Made by a program: the position numbers and the translations under genes
NCBI GenBank assembly: GCA_022575985.1
Contig: JAKSXM010000147.1
Coordinates: 21,858,001-21,922,000 of the forward strand
Length of the DNA: 64,000 nt
Reading direction: 5' to 3'
Source of the DNA: Anagrus nilaparvatae
Taxonomy: Eukaryota > Arthropoda > Insecta > Hymenoptera > Mymaridae
Part shown: piece by piece, positions 22,049-32,389 of the stretch
Numbering within the stretch: the first letter of the stretch is position 1
Layout: each line of letters opens with the position of its first letter
Notes under the pieces: generated by a model
Told to the model about the DNA's origin: nothing
Database searches by the model: none
What the model saw: only the letters and a program-made list of their open reading frames with translations

Positions 22049-22347
22049 AATAAAATTTACTAATTTAAAATAATTTAAAATTAAATAACCAAAAATTTTA
22101 AATAACAAAGAACTGTGAACCAAATACAACTAATAATTTATGGTTAGGATTTTATACTAAATAATTTTGTATTAGTATTTAAAAAAAAACAAAAGAGCAC
22201 ATAAAAAAATTTTTAATTAATTTTAAATAATTTGAATTTTGGAAAAAGTAATTTAAAATAAAAAAAAAAAATTGGTAAAAAAAAATTTGGAAAAAAAAAA
22301 TTGGTAAAGTGATTTTGGTAAAATTGACTCCCTACCAAATTTACGTG

Positions 22348-23114
22348 TTGGCTCAATCTTATAAAATAGGGTTTTTCGGTAATCTTCAATAAAACGCTAC
22401 AACCTCAAAAATTGACCAAAACACTTCTGGTTGGTCTACTTTTTTTGGTGCAAGTGTCACCTTTTAAACAAGGTAAGCCGTGTATTTTTAACACCGATTC
22501 TCTTAGCGCTATAGTCAATTAACCTATTGGTAATTTTTGACCCGAAAGGCCCAATTTGTAAATTTGTTTAAACTGCTGCCAAAATTGTAATTCTCGACGA
22601 AATTGAGTTTTATAGACCTGAAAAGTTTTCTGCAAGCTTCAAGTTTCCAAAAATTTTTTACTCGTCTCTTTTCTATAAATAGTTTTTAAGATATCGTTTT
22701 TCAAAGATAATGATAAAAATTGATTTTTTTTTTTAACCCTGAAATTGGGACTATGACTTTAAATTATCATCTATGGTTAATAATTTATTGAAAAGCAGTG
22801 AGTAAAAAATTTTTGGAAATTTGAAGCTTGTAGAAAATTTTTAAGACCTGACAAGCTCAATTTCGTCAGAAATTACAATTTTGAGAGCAGTTTAAAAAAT
22901 TCAAAAATTGGTTATTTTTAGTCAAAAATTACAAGTTGGTTAATTGACTATAGCACTGAGAGAATGAGTGATAAAAAAACGCAATTTACGGCATTTGAAA
23001 GGTGACATTTACACCAAAAAAAGTAGACCAACCAGAAGTGTTTTGGTTAATTTTTGAGGTTGCAGCGGTTTACCGAAAATTATCGAAAAACCCTGTTTTA
23101 TAAGATTGAGCCAA
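22348..23114. mobile_element. Palindromic foldback nested in the MULE right TIR
   Basis: The ends are 'ttggctcaatcttataa' (22348) and 'ttataagattgagccaa' (23114). Matching inner pairs include 'ccaaaacacttctggttggt' with its near complement at about 23025, and 'gttttatagacctgaaaa' with 'acctgacaagctcaa'. The arms meet near 22760. The MULE TIR sequence continues on either side, so this insertion postdates the MULE TIR. Its core resembles the 5243-7537 foldback centre. Confidence 0.75.
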
Positions 23115-23439
23115 CATGTAAATATGCGTTTCTAGCTCCAAAATTCCGTTTGGAATCAATGCAAGGCTATTTGCATATCTTTACAACATATAAAAGTATG
23201 TTTTCAGTAAAAATTAGCTTTTTAAAACGCTTTTTGGATTTTGTAAAAATTTGTATAGCTAAAAACCCAAAATTCCCATGTTATTTAAATGGGAAACTTC
23301 AAGTGCTCGGTGGCACGGGTTAAAAATATCGAAAATCAAAATCCTTGGAGCTGGGGGTTTTTTATGACCTAAATATTCGAAAAAAATGGGGGGAGCCAAA
23401 AAATATGGAAAAAAAAATAAGACACACTCTAAATTTATG

Positions 23440-24560
23440 GATCGAGTAAAATCTTGTATAAGCAGTCCGGAGGTCGACAATTCCCGGATTTAATAATTTA
23501 AATGATAAGAAAAACGTTAAATATAAGATAAAAATGCAACTATGCATAATCCGGAATATGCATCAATGCCAAATGAATCTATTCAGTAATGATAAGGTTC
23601 AATTTTAATGTAAATATTGTAAATAGTAGAATTAAGCAAAGTTATATTTTTAGAACATTCTAGATGTAATGGTTATTAATTATTATGCAATTATCAAATT
23701 AATCAAATTTCTTAAACCATATAAAAATACCAAATTAGATGTAGAATATCATAAAAAATTGTAATAGAACAATTAAGATGCTTTCTTAATTAAAATTAAT
23801 GAAGTTTTACATCTTAACCGTTCTAAGAAACTAAGGGAATTTTCTATAAGCGAAATTGTCATAATGTGCGATATCTGTGATCCACTATAAATAGTGGGAC
23901 AGTTTCTGGCTTTCTTGAGGTTTGCTCATGTAAAGTTCAAACAATGAATAAAATACAGGTTAACTAAACCTTGGTTGCTTTATTTGGTCTCAATAATTAA
24001 TATTATTTTTCTTAAGTACCATAGAAACATTTAAAGCTACACTTGTCATTGCTTGGCTTTTCAAAGGATATTAAGATCATCGGACTGTTAATTTTCTTTA
24101 ATTGTTAAACAAATATTATAAATAATCCGTGGCAAGGATAGGGACTGAACCCTACAACGTGGCGATCCTGCCTTAAATGTACCTATTTTGGTATTTACTG
24201 GTTAAATTTTTTTTTGACTGACTACAAAAAGATAAATAAATACGCTGCCAAGTAATTGACACTATGGTTCCTCATTAGCAATAACAAAATGTTCTTAATG
24301 GTCTATTTTACCTAACAAAATATAATGTCATAAGAAAAACTAAGAATGATATTTGAATGATCTTTTTCTTGATACTGTTAGTTTAACATCTCATGGAAAA
24401 AATTAGGTTTTTTACAAAAAAAAAAAGAAGATTTTTCTACAGTACATAATCTTCTTTTATGATAATTATGTCAGCAATACAGTTTTTGGTGTAGCTGGTG
24501 TAGTTATGAAAACATTACACCAGCTACAGAAATAAAGAAAAAATTTTTGCTACGTTTAAA
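23440..24560. other. Gene-less AT-rich stretch
   Basis: No repeat boundary or gene is recognised. One small feature is an inverted pair 'gtgtagctggtgtagtt' / 'acattacaccagctaca' at about 24488-24525. Confidence 0.5.
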
Positions 24561-25015
24561 AATGATACCTAGTAAAAACGTTAATTCTAGATATTAGTAA
24601 TTTCATAGAAATAAATTAAGTACTACGTCCAAAAAGAAAAAAATGTATGGTGTTTTTTTAAATTTTTTTATGTAAAAATTTGAAGAAAAAAAATTACATA
24701 TCAGATAGAGAAATCCTTTACAAACAATAATTCTAGATATTCATACTTTCATAGAAAGAAATAAAGTACTAAGTCCTAAAAAAATTAAAATAATTGTTTG
24801 AAAAATAAGGTATCGGATTGGAAATAACGAGTAAAACGATCATTCTAGATATTAGTACTTTCATGGAAAAAAAATTAGGTACTGCGTCCAAAAAAAAAAA
24901 TTATGGTATTTTTTTAATTATTTTTTGTAAAAAATTTCGAAAAATTACGTATCATATGGAGAAATCTTTTACAAACGATAATTCTAGATATTCGTACTTT
25001 CATAGGAAGAAATTA
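24560..25015 (+). repeat. Degenerate tandem repeat, unit roughly 110-145 bp, four copies
   Basis: Each unit has 'aattctagatattagta' then 'tttcatagaaa', 'ttaagtact' and 'cgtccaaaaa'. Copies of 'attctagatatt' lie near 24586, 24730, 24842 and 24981. Alternating versions ('tattcatac' versus 'tattagtac') suggest a two-unit higher-order repeat. An ORF over it is a repeat shadow. Confidence 0.65.
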
Positions 25016-25400
25016 AGCTGGGGTAGCTGGGGCAAAATCTAAGGGTGATGGGTAAATTCTGACTTCAGATTCCGTTTTAGGACATCAAAAACCGTAACTA
25101 AAGTACTTTTATTCTTAACTTTTGGACATAGTAAAATATTTGCTTTTTGGGGCGGTTTAGGGGGTGGCTGGGGGTAGCTGGGGCAAAATCTAAGGGTGAT
25201 GGGTGAATTCTGACTTCAGATTCGGTTTTAGAACATCAAAATACGTAACTAAAGTACTTTTATTCTTAACTTTTGGACATAGTAAAATATTTGCTTTTTG
25301 GGGCGGTTTAGGGGGTGGCTGGGGGTAGCTGGGGCAAAATCTAAGGGTGATGAGTAAATTCTGACTTCAGATTCGGTTTTAGGACATCAAAAAACTTACC
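25016..25400 (+). repeat. 151-bp tandem repeat, about 2.5 copies
   Basis: The anchor 'ggggcaaaatctaagggtga' occurs at about 25029, 25180 and 25331, exactly 151 bp apart. Units are nearly identical ('acttcagattcggttttag', 'cttttggacatagtaaaata', 'ttggggcggtttagggggtg'). The high identity implies a recent expansion. Confidence 0.85.
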
Positions 25401-25539
25401 TGTAGGTAGGTCTGGTTTCAGATACAAGACTTTTTTTTTTTTTGTGTGCCTGTGTAATTTATTAATAAAAATCAAAATTCTTGATTTGCGAACTAAAAAA
25501 CCTATATGGACATATCCTGGACGCTAAAATTGCGAAAAT

Positions 25540-26110
25540 AACAAAAACACCCATTTTAAGGATAGTTTTAACAATTTCAAAGGTGAAATAGTAAAGATTT
25601 ATGAGAAAGAAGTCGAAATTCTTGAAAATTAACCCAAAAAACGTATATGAACGTACGCTTAAAGTACAAAGTTAGCAAGAACACCCCTTTTAGGGGTAGT
25701 TTTAGCTATTTTAAAGGTGAAATAGTAATTATTTATGAAAAAGTAGTTGAAATTCTTAATTTGCGACCCAAAAAACCTATATGGGCATACTGGAAGCTAA
25801 GGTTGCGAAAATAACAAAAACACCCCTTTCTTGGGTAGTTTTAGCTATTTTAAGGGTTAAATATTTATTATTTATGAAAAATAATTCGAAATTCTTGATT
25901 AGATGCCCAAAAAACGTATAAAAACGTACTCTGGACGCTCAAAGTGCGAAAATAGTGAAAACACCCCTTTTAGGGGTAGTTTTAGCTATTTTAAGGGTGA
26001 AATATTGATAATTTATAAAAAAGAGGTCGAAATTCTTGATCAGCGACCCAAAAAACTTGTATGGTGCAAATCTGAGCGCTCAAAGTGTGAAAATGTAAAA
26101 AAAATAAGAG
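25540..26110 (+). repeat. Tandem repeat related to the 205-720 array, unit roughly 145 bp, four copies
   Basis: Units share 'aacacccctttt', 'aggggtagttttagctattt' (with 'taaaggtgaaata'), 'gtcgaaattcttgat' and 'gacccaaaaaac'. Copies are centred near 25560, 25690, 25835 and 25975. The unit matches the array at the start of the window in both content and order. Confidence 0.7.
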
Positions 26111-26232
26111 ATTCGGCAAATTTTCTGGAAATTTGGCCAATTTTTGGTCTAAAATAAGGGTAGGGATGATATTGAGGTTAAATCCGATGAAAATTTCAAT
26201 ATTTGTGCCCCCGCTAACCCCTAGGTAAAGTT

Positions 26233-26234
<2 letters not shown>

Positions 26235-26265
<31 letters not shown>

Positions 26266-26708
26266 TATTATAACAGGAACAAGTCCCAAAAATACAAAAA
26301 TAAGTTACATATTGTAATAATTAAAACAATTAAAGTAAAGTAAAACAAAATAAACTAGAGTAATACTTATAAATGAATTAAAAAAAAAAATAATATAAAA
26401 ATAAGAATTTATTTATAGTGGTATATACAGCCTCTAACAATAAAATAAATTTGGCCAGTAACTCAACCCAGCAGACAAGTTCATGCTCACTTCACATGAA
26501 CATGTGTAGTATATTAATTTCATGGATCAAACTCCGGAGTCACTGATAACTCAATTCCTAATGCCAGAGCCCAATCAGGATTGCTCATCCAAATAAGGGA
26601 GAGCACCCCCGAATAGGGGATGGCACTGGCAACCGTCATGAGTGACTCCGGTGATCGACCCACAACCGGGTTTTTGAGCCTGTATTACGTATCATTAAGT
26701 ATAAATTA
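26235..26708 (-). other. LINE 3' UTR and poly(A) tail
   Basis: It is non-coding between the ORF2 stop and the 29-T run (minus-strand poly(A)). It contains a GC-richer segment (about 26500-26690) with short inverted pairs such as 'ggagtcactgataact' and 'catgagtgactccgg', possibly the structure recognised by the element's reverse transcriptase. Confidence 0.5.
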
Positions 26709-29586
26709 TTAGGTGTAAGCCAACACCTTGCACGTTAGCTGACGAACACTGTAAAAGGTGTCAGCAAAAATATCAAATAGTTCAAAGTTGTCATTGTATT
26801 TCATACATAGACCTATTGTTATTGACTTAGAAGCATATGGACATCTTGGGAAAGGAGGTTCAAATGTAGGGCCAGGATTTCTTAGTACTCTTGTAGGAAC
26901 CCGCAGTAGAATCTTTGATAAGATTGTACTGCAGTCCACAAAGTGATTCAGTATTTTACACAAATATATTAAGTCAATTCTTAAAACAGCACTTCTTATT
27001 GAGGAGATTTCAATTTTCATTGCAATCCCAGAATAATCATGATTAGTATAATGCATGGGAGAACCAATCCTGTAGGCTACATATCTAAGAAACTTATGAT
27101 TAAGTGCTTCCAGCTGTTCAAATTGCGTCTTATTTAACGACGACCAGATCTGTGACCCATACATTATACCGGGATATACATATGAGAAGTAAATTCTCCT
27201 AAACGTACCTAAATCACCGAACACTCTTGAGTTTCTTTTTACAAAATTGATGATCTTAGTAACTTTAGCCACAGTATAATCAACATGACTCTGAAAACTT
27301 AATGAGTCTTCAAAGTATATACCTAAGTCTTTTACTATTTTTACACGAGCTATACTAATATCATCAATCCTATAATCAAAGTTTAATTTTTTTTTTGCCC
27401 CCGAAAGTAATCACACTACATTTTTTAATCTCCAAAATCATCCCATTCAATTTACACCATTCATTAACACTGTCAAGGTCATTTTGTAAAAGCAAACAGT
27501 CATTTATACATTCAATTCTTCTGTATAGTTTCAGGTCATCCGCAAAGAGTAAGAATTTTGAGTTTTTAATATAATATTTCATATCATTAATATATATCAG
27601 GAATAGGAGAGGGCCTAAATTGGACCCCTGACCTACCCCAGATGTAATCTTAATTTCATCTGAGACAAAATTTCCTATCTTTACTCTCTGCGTCCTCCCA
27701 TTTAATAATGAGTCAAACCATGACAGAAGACTTCCACCTATACCGTAGGAGCAAAGCTTCCCGACTAACATATTACAATTTACCTTATCAAACGCCCGTT
27801 GAAAGTCTGTGTATATTGCGTCAGTATTAAACCCCTCACACCTATTGTACACAATGTCATCTACAAACACATGCAAGTTAGTGATAGTGGATCTTCCTGG
27901 AAAGAAACCATGCTGCTCATCAATTATGTAGCCAATTATATAATTATAGAGTTTGTTGTAAACTAATTTTTCAAATATCTTAGCAATTATGTTGATTTTA
28001 ACAATGGGTCTATAATTGGCTACATCCTGAGCATCTCCACTCTTATATACTGGGTTAATAAAGCTTTCTTTTAAGATCTGTGGGTATATACCAGTTTTAA
28101 TAGAAAGATTAAAAAGGTTAGTCAAGGGACCAACTAATACAGATTTACAGTTTTTTATGAAGAGAACATGAACTTTGTCAGGCCCAGGACTTAGCGTATC
28201 ACTCAATTCATCAATACATTTACTGACTTCATCTTCAGTAAATGTTATAACACTTAGACTATTATTTAAGATACTAGTAATATTCCTATAGGAAATATTC
28301 GAGGTTGTATATACGCTACTAAACTTTTTTGCAAATAGATTAACAGAGTCATTAATATTATTTGCCTGAATATCATTTAATTTCATAATAACTGGTACAC
28401 TATATTCATCTTTTAAAGATCTAATATAATTATAAAAACCTTTTGGTTCTTTTTGAATACTAGATTCAATATCATTTATATAGTTTTTTTCATCTCTTAA
28501 CATTAACGAATGACTAGCAGATCTTAGAGTTTTAAATTGATCATAGTAATATTCCGAATATTCATATCGCTTATAATAGTAATGCATTTCATTTTTTTGA
28601 AAAATTAATGACTTTAATTCCTTTGAATAGTATTTGGGATACTTAAATTCAGTTTTTTTACAACATGGAATAAACAGTTCGATTGCCTTTTGTATTAAAT
28701 CTAAAAGATTAGACAGATTTATATTAACATCAAGGCTTGCATCTACTATATTTCTGATATTATTTTCAATAAGATACTTAGTAATAGAGCAGTAATTTGC
28801 TTTCTTAAAATTTCTATAATATTCAATACCACTAAATAAACCTGAGTAATTTAACTTAACATCAATTTCAAGTGACGCATGCGCATCATAATTTGACTTA
28901 AAAAGGTTTAAAGCTTTGTTAAGTTTGATTACTTTTTTATTAAAGAAAAATAAATCCAGAATATTACCATAATCATTTACATATGTATTAAATTGAATAA
29001 GGTTATAGAGTTCACAGATATAATTTAACTGCTTAGCTGCTTCACGAATATTCCAATTCAAATGATCACCAACCATATATGAGTAACTATTTTTGTTAAT
29101 CCACTGATAACCAGAGATATTAAAGTCACCCATTAAACAAATGTTGTCATGGTCATTAAAATGTTTTTGCACCATTGAAAATAAACAGTTGTATTTTTCA
29201 ATAGAGGAGACCGGTGGGATGTAAATAGCACCAATTAGCATATGGAGATTTCCAGTCCAAATTTGCAAGAAAATTTGGTCAATGGATAAATCTCCATGTA
29301 ACCGTACACAATTAAATTTCTTACTTACAGCGAGAAGCACACCCCCACCAGAATCTTTACTGCTGGACATCGATGATCTATCTGCTCGGAATACATAAAA
29401 TTTATTTGTAAGGCCCAACTCAACAGTCTCAATAGTCTCATTCAACCAGGTTTCAGTGAGACAAATTACATCATACTCAGGAAGCAGTAATATCCTTTTT
29501 ATGAACTCTGGGATTCTCCCAATAATACTTTGAACATTTGCATAATAAATTTTAATTTCATTGTTAGAAGTAATTAGTTTTTTCCT
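26709..29586 (-). pseudogene. LINE ORF2 polyprotein: AP endonuclease and reverse transcriptase (one frameshift)
   Basis: ORF2 nicks target DNA and copies the element RNA. The frame is open from 29586 and overlaps the ORF1 end in the -1 frame. The endonuclease starts at once: 'IYYANVQSIIGRIPEF', 'YDVICLTETWL' (catalytic Asn and Glu), then 'LIGAIYIPP' and 'LMGDFNISG'. Reverse transcriptase motifs follow: 'SFINPVYKSGD..NYRPI', 'DEQHGFFPGRST', 'YTDFQRAFDKVN', 'SGVGQGSNLGPLLFLIYIND' and 'LLFADDLKLY'. At 27387-27396 the minus strand has ten A's where nine keep the frame; the frame then stops in 'IKL', and the other frame continues 'FDYRIDDISIARVKIVKDLGIYF' to the normal end at 26709. There is no ATG in frame before the endonuclease catalytic residues; the ATG at about 29561 belongs to the ORF1 frame. 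Confidence 0.85.
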
Positions 29587-30554
29587 TCAGTACTCTCCTT
29601 TCTTGGTTTTTTCTTTGTGATAGTAGGATAGCCATCAACCATTTTGATAACAAGATCTTCTTCACCATCATCCATTCTCTTTAACCTTTCATCATTAACG
29701 AGCTTATAACACTCTCGTTGTGTTCTTGTAAGATCACTACTTAGCCTAATCTCTTGTTCAAAAATTTTACTCTTATTCCGGAAGAGCCAGTCCACATCAT
29801 CCTTTTTAGTAAGGTATAAAATCAATGGACGAGTTTTTTTAGAGTCATACTTGCTGCCAATTCTATATGCTCTAATACGCTTAACTTGAAACGGAATTTT
29901 GCCTTCAAACTTTTTAAAGAGATCTTTAAGCACAGATAAGTCATTTTTGTTCGCATCCTTACTGTCAGGAAAGTTGTAGATAAGAACATTTTTATTTCGC
30001 CTCTTCTGCTCATTAATCTCTCTAATAACATTGAGATCACTTAAAGGATTGTTATTTTTTACACTTTTTAAAGTTAATAAATCTTGCTCCATTGAGTCTA
30101 TTTTATTGTCATTTTCATCTAGTCGGCCTATAATATCCACTAGTTGCTGATTGTGGCTACCAAGTTCCTCCTCAATTTTCGTCAGACTGGTTTTAATAGT
30201 CTGAATTGTAGAAAGATATGGTAATAGCTTGTCCCATAACGGCTTAAACTTATCAAAATCCTTTTCAGTTTGGTTCGCTTGACTTAAGTTAACTTCGTCT
30301 GACTTAGGAGCATAGTTATTTGCAGTTAATTCCAAATCATCAGGATTTGATTTACCACAGCAGGCTTGAAATGAACCATCAGGCAATCTCTTAGCTCTGA
30401 TAGAACATGCATCATGAAAATGTGCACCACATTTGGAGCACATCTTAACATCACTTTTTGCCTTCATAAGACTCTTTGCTGGGCACAAGAAGCATTTATA
30501 CCTGACAACCTCAGAGGAGGATTGACTGTCTGAGTTTTGACTACTGTTACTCAT
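29574..30554 (-). CDS. LINE ORF1 protein: PHD-like zinc finger, coiled coil, RRM-like domain
   Basis: 326 codons from the ATG at 30552-30554 (an upstream in-frame GTG is ignored). ORF1 proteins bind the element RNA and form the ribonucleoprotein. Residues about 21-66 form a PHD/treble-clef-like finger: C21-x2-C24, C39-x2-C42, H45/H47, C50 and a CC pair at 65-66. Residues about 105-165 are charged with heptad-like leucines and isoleucines, a likely coiled coil. Residues about 178-270 read 'NVLIYNFPDSKDANKND...RAYRIG...RPLILYL', the RRM-like fold typical of insect LINE ORF1s. The basic C-terminus ends 'KKKPRKESTEGKN'. The last two sense codons and the base before them form the A_AAA_AAC heptamer, followed by TAA. 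ORF1 itself is uninterrupted. Confidence 0.85.
   Translation of the reverse strand: MSNSSQNSDSQSSSEVVRYKCFLCPAKSLMKAKSDVKMCSKCGAHFHDACSIRAKRLPDGSFQACCGKSNPDDLELTANNYAPKSDEVNLSQANQTEKDFDKFKPLWDKLLPYLSTIQTIKTSLTKIEEELGSHNQQLVDIIGRLDENDNKIDSMEQDLLTLKSVKNNNPLSDLNVIREINEQKRRNKNVLIYNFPDSKDANKNDLSVLKDLFKKFEGKIPFQVKRIRAYRIGSKYDSKKTRPLILYLTKKDDVDWLFRNKSKIFEQEIRLSSDLTRTQRECYKLVNDERLKRMDDGEEDLVIKMVDGYPTITKKKPRKESTEGKN
29577..29583 (-). promoter_or_regulatory. Candidate -1 ribosomal frameshift heptamer A_AAA_AAC at the ORF1 stop
   Basis: ORF1 codons read GGA AAA AAC TAA. Slipping back one base re-pairs AAA/AAA and continues CTA ATT ACT TCT AAC, which is the ORF2 frame. The -1 frame has a TGA at 29587-29589 just upstream and the 0 frame stops just downstream, so the only stop-free switch window is this heptamer. 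The nearest obvious stem downstream (TGGGA-GAA-TCCCA, about 29507-29520) is some 55 nt away; a closer stimulatory structure was not seen. Confidence 0.6.
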
Positions 30555-30744
30555 AATGGAGAGCACATGGAGTAATGGGTTAAAAGAGAATACTGAATTT
30601 TAACTTATAAATTTACAGTAATAAAGCGAAACTATTATATCAGAAGAAAAATTATATATTGTTGAATAAACTAGCACATTTTATTTTTAAATATTGTCGT
30701 TAATTTAATTAAAAAGTAAATATATATAAATAATTGTAAAGTTT

Positions 30745-31360
30745 TACTACTTGTCGCATGACGCGACCTCTACCCTTTAACTACCCCAACTACCCCTTAT
30801 TTGCCAAAAAATTAAATTTAAAGCATAAATATAAAAGCGATTTAAAATATTTGGTAAATTTTCTCAAAAATTGGCCAATTATTTGATCATAAATATGGGC
30901 AGGGATAAACCTGGGGTTAAATCCGGTTAAAATTTAAATTTTCGTGACCCCACAAACCCCTAGAAACAGTTTTTATGCCAAAAAACTAAATTTAAAGCAA
31001 TAATTTGACAACGATTTAAAAATTTGGGAGCGATTTAAAAAGCGATTTAAATACTTTAAATACTTTAAATCGCGTCGTCAACCTCTCGGAGTTTTAAGTA
31101 GAATATTTTCTCGAAATTCCAGAAGCACGTTATAAACATTAAATACTGTGACCTTCAGTAGACAATCTACCACAAAAATACTCGAAGGGTTATGAGAAAA
31201 CGTCTGGGATTTATTTGGGTTCGTACTCACACAAGCAAACATGCAAATGTACATATTATAATCTCCATAATAGAAACAGGGCACAACGTTCTTATTTTGG
31301 TATTCCGGAAGATCGTACCTTTAGCCTGTTTCTATAATGATAATCTCAATATCATTCTGT
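30745..31360. other. Gene-less stretch, continuation of LINE target DNA
   Basis: 'ccaaaaaattaaatttaaag' (30806) and 'gccaaaaaactaaatttaaa' (30976) are direct repeats of about 170 bp, with 'aaaattggccaattatttg' and 'ggggttaaatccggttaaaa' between them. The latter also appears near 26140-26200, left of the LINE. So the LINE split a tandem repeat array. Nothing coding is recognised. Confidence 0.6.
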
Positions 31361-31962
31361 GGTATATATGTTACCGTTAAAGTCCGCTCTCCCGATAAAG
31401 TTAACATTAACCAGTTAAAGTTAACTTTAGCGAAGCGTTGTCGTTAAAGTCCACGAAGACGATTAAAATGAATAAAAATATAACATTAACGGGTGTGTAT
31501 ACGATAAAGTTAACTTTAACCAATCCTTGTTAGTTAAAGTCCATGAAAGCGGTTTCGCATACTAAAAAAAATTTGTTTATATATTAAAGGGATTAGGTTA
31601 GGCTATACTCTTTTAAAATGCATTTCTTGGGACTAGTAACCAATCCTAGTTATAACACACCCCTAGGGTTAGGTTAGGCTATTTTTTTTTTAAAGGCATT
31701 TTCACGCAGTAAGGCATTCCCTAGAATTAGGGCAAGGTGGGCTTAAGAACCCATGCAAGTTTGTTGTAAGCAATACTGTGACAATACCTTTTAAAAAAAA
31801 TAGCCTAACCTAACCCTTGGGGTGCCTTATAACTAGGATTGGTTACTGGTCCTAAGAAATGCATTTTTAAAAAACTAGCCTAACCGTAGAGATATTTCAC
31901 AATATCTCTATGAGCCTAACCTAAGCCCTGAGAGTACCTTATAGCGAGAGTCGTATATAATA

Positions 31963-32386
31963 AACAAAAAAACTTTAAAAAGTAAAAAACGGGGTTCCAT
32001 GTTTTCCGGTTTAATTTCTAGAAAAATACCTCTTTAAAAAATAACTGATATCAAATTAAAGAAAAAGGTACCATACAATCAAGGATTGTAAAAATACAAA
32101 TAACAAATACAATATTATGAAAATTGTTACAATAAGATTAAAATTTAATGGAGCTAGTAGTAGTGCTTTTCCTATCCAAACTTGAAAACTACTAGCTCCA
32201 TTAAATTTTAATCTTATTGTAACATTTTTCATAATATTGTATTTGTTATTTGTATTTTTACAATCCTTGATTGTATGGTACCTTTTTCTTTAATTTGATA
32301 TCAGTTATTTTTTAAAGAGGTATTTTTCTAGAAATTAAACCGGAAAACATGGAACCCCGTTTTTTACTTTTTAAAGTTTTTTTGTT
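31963..32386. mobile_element. Near-perfect palindrome: two 199-bp arms, 26-bp loop
   Basis: Left arm 31963-32161, right arm 32188-32386. The arms appear to differ at only one position (about 32123, 'gaaaattg' versus 'gaaaaatg'). The outer end is 'aacaaaaaaactttaaaaag' and the inner end 'atggagctagtagt'. It is nested inside the 31.4-33.5 kb element. It is non-coding. Confidence 0.85.
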
Positions 32387-32389
32387 GTG

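Larger units (their letters stand above)
19675..23429. mobile_element. MULE (Mutator-like) DNA transposon with long TIRs, internally disrupted
   Basis: The TIRs start 'gagagtgtgtcttat' (19675) and end 'ataagacacactc' (23429). They continue through 'ttttttggctccccc', 'aggtcataaaaaaccccc', 'gtgccaccgagcacttgaag' and 'catacttttatatgttgtaa', giving arms of about 300 bp or more. The flanks 'tatatttat' (19666-19674) and 'taaatttat' (23430-23438) match 8 of 9, consistent with a 9-bp MULE target duplication. The interior carries a minus-strand FLYWCH-MULE transposase. The left TIR is split by a 320-bp hairpin-ended element (19696-20015) and the right TIR by a 770-bp palindrome (22348-23114). With two frameshifts in the transposase as well, this copy is dead as an autonomous element. 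Confidence 0.8.
26225..30744 (-). mobile_element. Nearly full-length non-LTR retrotransposon (LINE), CR1/L2/Jockey-type
   Basis: Minus-strand order is 5' UTR (about 30735-30555), ORF1, ORF2 (endonuclease plus reverse transcriptase), a 3' UTR of about 450 bp, and a poly(A) tail read as a 29-T run at 26235-26263. The same 9-mer 'gtaaagttt' flanks it at 26225-26233 and 30736-30744, a plausible target-site duplication. Total length is about 4.5 kb, so it is close to complete rather than 5'-truncated. The insertion sits inside tandem-repeat family DNA. Reading frames are intact apart from one A-run frameshift in ORF2, indicating a young copy. Confidence 0.85.

Noticed and set aside
205..26110. CRISPR-like array
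   Set aside because: Tandem units are contiguous and degenerate with no unique spacers, and the sequence is eukaryotic.
29822..30040. Minus-strand 72-codon ORF
   Set aside because: It is in another frame of LINE ORF1, whose domains are convincing.
31590..31890. Telomere-like TTAGG repeats
   Set aside because: Only two or three 'ggttagg' units occur, arranged as an inverted repeat inside a transposon; there is no tandem TTAGG array.
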